From assembly GCA_949775045.1 (NCBI GenBank), contig OX459104.1, forward strand, positions 4,147,738-4,211,737: a stretch of 64,000 bases of DNA, read 5' to 3'. This document shows, piece after piece, positions 38,101 to 46,900 of this stretch. The notes under the pieces were generated by a model that saw only the letters and a list, made by a program, of their open reading frames with translations, did not search any database and was not told the origin of the DNA. Numbering within the stretch: the stretch's first letter is position 1; every line of letters begins with the position of its first letter. The position numbers and the translations under genes were made by a program. This DNA is from Metridium senile. Taxonomy: Eukaryota > Cnidaria > Anthozoa > Actiniaria > Metridiidae.

Positions 38101-40867
38101 ATTCTCTCCTTTTGGTGATTATATATTGACAGGAATTACTAACTGCAGTCATATGGTGAGACATGAAGATAATTAATAATATGAATAATAATATTTAAAA
38201 ATAGATAATGATAAAGTTAGCTTACAATTTAAGGCTTGTTTTCACTAGGCATAAGCATAAGCTAAACACAAGAAAACGAACATGTTTGTTTTTCTTATGC
38301 TTATGCTTATGCTTATGCTTGTGCTTATGCTTGTGCTTATGCCTAGTTAAAACCAGCCTTTAGCCTTCAGGAAACCTGGCTTATTTAATATATATGCACC
38401 TAATTGCAAGAACTTTGCCCTGACTTTTGTAATGTAGTGGGAAAGGAATTAATTAAAAGGCAAAAGTGAGTAGGTTTAAAGGTTCAAAAGTTCAAAGGTT
38501 TTTATTTACCACATACACACAAGAAAAAATTTACAATGAAAAATAGAAAAAAATAGGTGGAGGGTGCAAGAGAGACAACCCGAAGGGTTTAAAAAAATAC
38601 TCTTGCACCCAGGACTAATTAACAATTTAATAGTATGAAGTAAGTAAGTAATATAAGTAAATATTACTAAGTAACAAACTCTATTTAAAGAAGATCACTC
38701 AAGCTGAACTCTTTCTTTTGTTATTTCTTTCTTACTAAATTACTAATGTTCTTTTTTCATGTGACAACATTCTTGCAATTAGGTAGATATATATATAATT
38801 TTTGTTCTGAATAGCCATACGAAGTGTGATTTGAATAGTTTTGAACAATATATCGTTGTCATGGAAAGTAACAAAAAGTCAAGGAAAGTCATTGAATTTC
38901 TAAACTTAAAAAGAGTATGAACACTGGACTCAAACACCTTTCTCCTAGCCTCTCACCTCCTCCTCACCTCCTCCTCACCTCCTGTTTTGTCCTTCAGTTT
39001 CCTTATTTGCCACCACAAGGTAATAATGTGTAGGCTAAATGGTAGCATGCAAAACAGCCGTTCTTTTGGAGTTTTTTGGAAAATTCGGATTTGGGGTTCC
39101 TGTGTTGTAGGCCCCATCTTTCTCGCGGGTATCAAGACAACACAGGAACCCCAAATCCGATTTTTTTTCCCCTCCAAAAACCCAAATGCCTGTTTTGTAG
39201 GTTAGATAAATGGTAACCACATAGATGACAGTGATAATTAGATTTACTTATGAGTAACAGTTTACTAGTTTCCATTTACTGAAAGTGTTTAACTTCAATT
39301 CCAGGAACCCAGTGCTCAGCAAAGCAGGTATGATAATTATTGTCGCGTTTTATATTGATAATAACGATAATGATGATGATAATGTTTGCTCTCTATGTCC
39401 ATTCACAGGACTCGGGCATCAGTTGATCAAGTTCTTCAGTCCGTCAGCTGTACACAGCTTGACAGTGACCAGGTTACCGACTACATCATGCAACAGACAG
39501 CATCGCAGCGAACAAGGGAAGGTAACAATGGGGGGACTTCGTCACAAACAGAAACCACGCAAGGCCAAGGGGTATGTAGGGATCTATTGTAGTGTATAGT
39601 GATGTATTCTTGTGATGGTTGTAAAGTTAATGATAGGTAAAAGATAAAAATATTGACGTTTATAAAATGAAGGGATATACTATTTGAGACAATTGGTTTC
39701 CAATCGAGCTAAAATAATCACTGTCGTCTTCATCGTCGTTACTGTTCATCACCACTGTTATCATCATCATCATCATCATCACCACTGTTATCATCATCAT
39801 TATCATCATCATCACTACAATGATCATTCTCGTCATCACTGATCACCACCAACATCATAATTATCATCACCATCACCACCATCATCATTATCATCATCAT
39901 CATCATCACCACCATCATCATTATCATGATAATTATCACCACCATCATCATCATTACCATCATCCTTTATCATTATTACTATTAACATCATTATTACAAC
40001 CATCATCATTATTACAACCATCATCATTATTATCATCACCATCATCATCACCATCATCATTATCAATACCATATTGATACTTTATCATTATCACTATTAA
40101 CATCATTATTATAACCATCATCATTATTATCATCACCATCATCATTATTATCATCACCATCATCATTATCATTACCATCATCCTTTATCATTATCACTAT
40201 TAACATCATTATTATAACCATCATCATTATTATCATCACCATCATCATTATTATCATCACCATCATCATCACCATCATCATTATCAATACCATATTGATA
40301 CTTTATCATTATCACTATTAACATTATTATCATAACCATCAGGTTGGTTCAAGACCAGGATCAAGTGGCCTCAATACCGACACATCAAACACACAAAACA
40401 CGCAGTCAAATACACGAGACACGCAGACGAGCGCGACGAGCGAGGACGCGCTACCCGTGAGGAACTATCGTGGTGTGTTCGCGTTATTCCGCGCGAGAGA
40501 TAGTGTAGGCTGGAACATGGACACATCCGAGGTCGATGTCGATCCTACGGACGTCGGTCGTTCAAATGTACTTTTTAGCGGAAATGCCACTGAAAGCATG
40601 AGCATTGATAGAGTCGACGCGAGCTCTGGGTCGAGTAACCTGGGACCTAGTACCAGTTTCACGACCGGGACTACCACAGGAATCTCGGAAGATATAAATC
40701 AGGAGATAGCGGGAGAGGGGTTTGACAACAATAGAGATTCGTCATCATCGCCACCATCTATGCCAATGACGTCATCATTCAATGCGTCAACGTGGTCATC
40801 ATCGATGACATCATTATCGCCTTCACCTATGTCATCACGGGCATCATCATCATCAACAGCATCCTCG

Positions 40868-40905
<38 letters not shown>

Positions 40906-43900
40906 GTCCCGGTATTCAGAGAACACTTTATCTTTAGCCAATATCCTTCAAGACGATCAAAACCTCGACGGACCGACCAGTTCGAACGTGACCGGATTAG
41001 CACCGACGTCCGCATCAACCCTACGAGAAGACCTTATGCGGCCAACTATCAACGAATCCGTCGTTAGTGCTTCGGGTAACGAAGATATGTCCCAAAGTAT
41101 TAGCATTCTACCAATGAACTCCTCTAGTAATGACGTCACCGTCGCAATGACGTCATCAGACGTAACCATGGATAACAATGAATTAGGTCCAAATTCTGTG
41201 TCCATAGATTCGGCTACCATGGAAACCCCCGGTGCCGACTTTCTTCCGAGAAGCGTAAGGTCGTCGGGTGTCAACGTTCAAATCGATAGCTCCGTCGGCG
41301 AGCACTCGGAAACTGATCAGGATAATTCTGATCGGTTAGTATCAGGCATCGGTTCAGTGGTCAATGTGGGAACGGTTAGCTCCAGGACGAGTTACATTGC
41401 GCATGGCGCGAATCACAGCTCCAGTCTCTCGACATTATCCAACCAGGAGGGGTCTGGGACGGCCATTGCGACAGCAACTGCCAGAACATTCCGTCACGTT
41501 CACACCGCCGTTGTGATAGCTAACGGAAATGAAGGAGGACCACAGATTGCATTGAGGACGGCAATCAATCGCGCTATTGCTGGTGCATTTGCTGGCAGTG
41601 GTGAGGGTGCAGTAGCTAGTAATATCATCAATACCACACATCGGCTGCAATGGTGGGATTTCTCCAAGTGTGTAATGCCCGATATCAAAAATGGTAAGTG
41701 AAATATTCGCTTTTGTTACGGGCCGCCATATTGGCTGAGACAATAGGTTTTGAATCCCTTTGGTTTCCTTGTCCTCGCTTTCATGCGTTTCAGAACGTTC
41801 CAAACAAAGGTTTTCGCTTTGATGGGAATAAACATGGCCGCCGTGTGATCAAAATCCATTGGTTGAACCATAGTTTATAGAGGGGACTGGTTAGGAAACC
41901 TTTTGTACTTCTTTGTTTGCATTTCGAAGTTGAACTGGTCTTGACCGTGCACAACTTTTTCTTTATGGCCAATCAAAATTGCAAAATGAGTCAAAATGAG
42001 TTTTTCTATGAGATTATTGTAAGGAATATTGTAATATTTGTTCTAAATCTTTGAGTATTTTGAAGCAGCAGCCAAAATAATGATTTTTGGTCTGTTCACT
42101 CAGACGTATCCAATATGGCTAAAACAATTGCGAAACAAAAGATTATGCACGGTCATGCTTGAAAAAAAGTGTGCAAAAACATACAACAAAGGGCTTCCTA
42201 ACCATTTCCCTCTATTAACTATGGTTGAATACCAATCTCTTCACCACAGTCGAAATAATCTTTTTTGGAATAGCAAATGCATGTCCATGCCTCAGTAGTA
42301 TTGGAAGGCAGTTAATGAATTATTCACCCGTCACCCTCCTTCCCCCCCCCCCCCTCCCCTCCCTACCCATTGGTCTTTATCTCATTACTAACATAGCGCT
42401 CTTTTCTATTCAAAGCAAACACAAACATCATCGTACCGTGTTGTAAAATCCACAACGATGCGAGCTGTGATCTATCGACCGATGGGACGTTAATGGCCGC
42501 GTTTGTTCCCAGTGTCATGGGGTTCCCGGAAAATGGAATGCTTGCCGTGTATTCGATGAAGAAAGATACGTTAGGGCAGTGTTTGTACACAAAGAAATTT
42601 GGTAAGAACTAGCGTACGTTTACATTAGCCTGATTGTCAGAGCGGGCCTGGGTCCTACGCTATCGCTTTCTCCCCAAACTCCGTGAGTTTGTATATTTTG
42701 CACGGCGTCCTGGTATTGTATTTAATTGTAGGCATAAATTAGCTTTAGTGTGTTTAATATTTCCTTGTAAATATATATAATTTATTGTGATTCAATTAGT
42801 GGAATCCCGTTAATCCGGCCACCGAGGGGACAGCCGAAAGTGGCCGTATTAATGGGGTGGCTGTAAGTTAAGCGGGTAAATTGTATAGAAAATATATGGG
42901 CATCCATTTCGTCGGGACCTAAAAAGTGGCCTCAATAACGGGGTGGCCGTATTAAGCGGGTGGCCGTAAGGTGGGGTTCCACTGTAGGAATAAAATAAGA
43001 AAAGTGAACTTAATATATAACCATGCTGTTTTCTTTCCAGGCCCTAACGCCATATCCGTCAGTATTTCACCTCTGAATAGTCACGTGGTAGTTGGCTTAG
43101 CGGCCAGGCGTATTCATTGGCATCTGACGTCACAAATGGTAAGGTTGTCACGTGATTACATAGCTAGTGCAAACATTAGCCGTTTCCACACTTAAAAACG
43201 GACAAACTCTCCTTATGACGGAACAAGTGGGATAAACGAGACGAACACATTTTGAAAGGAAATCGAAAAAGTCCTTTGTTGAAAACAGTGGTACCTATAT
43301 TAAGCGGCCGACCCCTGGACCTTCCAAAGTGGCCGCCCTATAGAGGGTGACCGCTTAATGGATGACCGCTGCGCCATCTTGAAAGGTAGCCGGGTCTTTG
43401 CATCGAAGCGAGACGAACGTTGAGCTTGCAATGATAGAGGCACTTGAATAATTGTCCGGCAAAGTGTTTAATAGCCTGAGAAAACAGACGTTCTTTCGCT
43501 CCTCTTCCCCCGCGAAAAGAGCATCTGTTTTCTCAGGCTAGGTGTTTAATCAAAGGTCTCTTTTAATGCAAGCTCAACGTTCGTCTCGCTTCGATGCAAC
43601 TGGGTCAGGCTAACTTTCAAGATGGCGCAGGGAATTGTGAAGGGGACTATTTCATGGAACTCTAAGATGTGAGTGGGTATTTACGCTCTTACTCGCTAGT
43701 TTCCATTTACTCTTACTAAATCGTTTAGCATTTTGTTGTATTTGTTTTCCCGTAAAACCAAAAACATTTTGATAACTTCTACGATGTGAGTGGATATTTA
43801 CGCTCTTACTCGCTACTTTCCATTTACTCTTACTAAATCGTTTAGCATTTTGTTGTATTTGTTTTCCCGTAAAACGAATAACTGCGAATGAATAATAAGA

Positions 43901-46900
43901 CTCAAATCAAAATAATCAACGCACAGGGAACCGTGAAGGGGACTAGAGCGGTTTTCCTATGACTGTGAAAAAGGCACGGTCACCGCACGGCACGGATACG
44001 GAAGAAAATTCGAACATTTTTATAGAAACCACGGCAGTGACGCAGTCACGGCACTGCACGTCCGTTTCACAGTCATACGAAAACTCCTCTATTCACATTA
44101 GATCAGTAACGAAGATCCCGTCCTCTAGTGTTTAAATGGCCATTCTAACGTTCTGTTTTGTCCATTTTCTAGATGATGGCACAAGTATTCAAGCTTCCCG
44201 AAGATAAAGGAAAGAGTGATTGTGAATGTACAGAGCTTAAATTGGTAAGAATTTTAAGTTGTTAGTACTAGTAATGGAGCTGGATTGCCAAAAAAGGGTC
44301 TAAATTTGTAGTAAAGTACCAGCCGTTTTTGCAGTGTACAGAACTTCCATTGTTAGTCTATTGGTGTGCATACTATAGTATGCACATCAATAAACTAATA
44401 ATGAAAGTTCTGTACACTGCAAAAACGGCTGAGTAGATACAACTCAGTATATTGAGTTAACATGCATTCAGGATGACACTTTATAGTGAGTAAACCCAAC
44501 TCATTATTAAGAATAAACATCAATGTAGATGTGCTATTGAGTACAATGTAACCTCACTTTTACTCACTATAGAGTTGGGTTAACTCACTACGAAGTGTCA
44601 TCCTGAATGCATGATTAACTCAATATACTGAGTTGTATCTACACAGCCGTTTTTACAGTGATACAAGTTAACCAATAACTTGATTTAACGATTGACCTTT
44701 TGTTTGATTGCACTGCAAAAACGGCTGAGTAGGTACAACACTATATATTGCGTTAACCATGCATTCAGGATAACACTTTATAGTGAGTAAACCCAACTAT
44801 TGTGAGTAAACCCTACTCATTATTGAGTAAAAGTGAGGTTAAACTCAATATATTGAGTACATTGTACTCAATGGTGCGTCTTCATCTATGTTTACTCTCA
44901 AAAATGAGTTGGGTTTACTCACTATAAAGTGTTATCCTGAATGCATGGTTAACGCAATATACTGTGTTGTACCTACTCAGCCGTTTTTGCAGTGTGTTTG
45001 TTTGATTGATCGATTGATTGTTTGTTTGTTTGATATTTCAGCCTGTTCAGAGTATTGTTCTCAGCGAGCAGGAAACAGACAGAAGGTCTTATGTTAGTGT
45101 TAATGCAGCATTTTGGCACCCTGAGGTAGGCTGTGGTCTAGTGTACGGGACAAACCGAGGGGACCTGAGGATGAGACAGTACGGGTATGTATCACTATTA
45201 CGTCATTGTAGCTCTATTTCATAAAACTGTAATAAGTCGTTATTAGACGGAAAGAAATTATACGCAAACACCTATTACAAAAAGGTTTGCCCAAATGTAT
45301 AGGTCATTCTTACAGCGCAAAGCCCAAAAGTGTGACCGCAGATAATTTATTCACATTCTTTTGACATGTTTGTCTGTAGCTGCTTTGGATTCAAATGGAC
45401 TTCATTCTAGCTATTTTAACCTCAAAATTCATCTGAAGATTGACATCTTTCTTGTCTTGTGATTCACAGTGAGAAATGTTGACATTTAATCTAGAGGAGT
45501 TGATTGAAAAGATGTAGAGAAAATACGAATAAATTATCGCCGGTCATACTTTTGGGCTTTGCGCTGTAAAGGGAAGGAATTATAAGCATACACCTATTTC
45601 TGTTTTTCAAAGGTCATTCGTAGGCTAAAAGCAATTATAGGCATACACCTATTTCAAAAAGGTTGTCCAAGGCGATAGCTAAGTCAGTCCAAAACTGAAA
45701 GGAATTATGGGTAACACCTATTTTAAAAAGGTTGTCCAAGGCGATAGGTCAGTCCAAGACGGAAAGGAATTATAGGCATACACCTATTTCAAAAAGGTTG
45801 TCCAAGGCGATAGGTCATTCCAAGACAGAAAGGAATTATGGGCATACACCTATTTTAAAAAGGTTGTCCAAGGCGATAGGTCATTCCAAGACAGAAAGGA
45901 ATTATAGGCATACACCTATTTTAAAAAGGTTGTCCAAGGCGATAGGTCATTTCAAGATGGAAAGGAATTATGGGCATACACCTATTTCAAAAATGTTGTT
46001 CATGGGGATAGGTCATTCCAAGACAGAAAGGAATTATAGGCATACACCTATTTTAAAAAGGTTGTCCAAGGCGATAGGTCATTCCAAGACAGAAAGGAAT
46101 TATGGGCATACACCTATTTTAAAACGGTTGTACAAGGCGATAGGTCAGTCCAAGACTGAAAGGAATTATGGGCATACACCTATTTCAAAAAGGTTGTCCA
46201 AGGCGATAGGTCAGTCCAAGACGGAAAGGAATTATAGGTATACACCTATTTCAAAAAGGTTGTCCAAGGCGATAGGTCAGTCCAAGACGGAAAGGAATTA
46301 TAGGCATACACCTATTTTAAAAAGGTTGTCCAAGGCGATAGGTCATTCCAAGACAGAAAGGAATTATAGGCATACACCTATTTTAAAAAGGTTGTCCAAG
46401 GCGATAGGTCAGTCCAAGACGGAAAGGAATTATAAGCATACACCTATTTCTGTTTTTCAAAGGTCATTCGTAGGCTAAAAGCAATTATAGGCATACACCT
46501 ATTTCAAAAAGGTTGTCCAAGGCGATAGCTAAGTCAGTCCAAAACTGAAAGGAATTATGGGTAACACCTATTTTAAAAAGGTTGTCCAAGGCGATAGGTC
46601 AGTCCAAGACGGAAAGGAATTATAGGCATACACCTATTTCAAAAAGGTTGTCCAAGGCGATAGGTCATTCCAAGACAGAAAGGAATTATGGGCATACACC
46701 TATTTTAAAAAGGTTGTCCAAGGCGATAGGTCATTCCAAGACAGAAAGGAATTATAGGCATACACCTATTTTAAAAAGGTTGTCCAAGGCGATAGGTCAT
46801 TTCAAGATGGAAAGGAATTATGGGCATACACCTATTTCAAAAATGTTGTTCATGGGGATAGGTCATTCCAAGACAGAAAGGAATTATAGGCATACACCTA

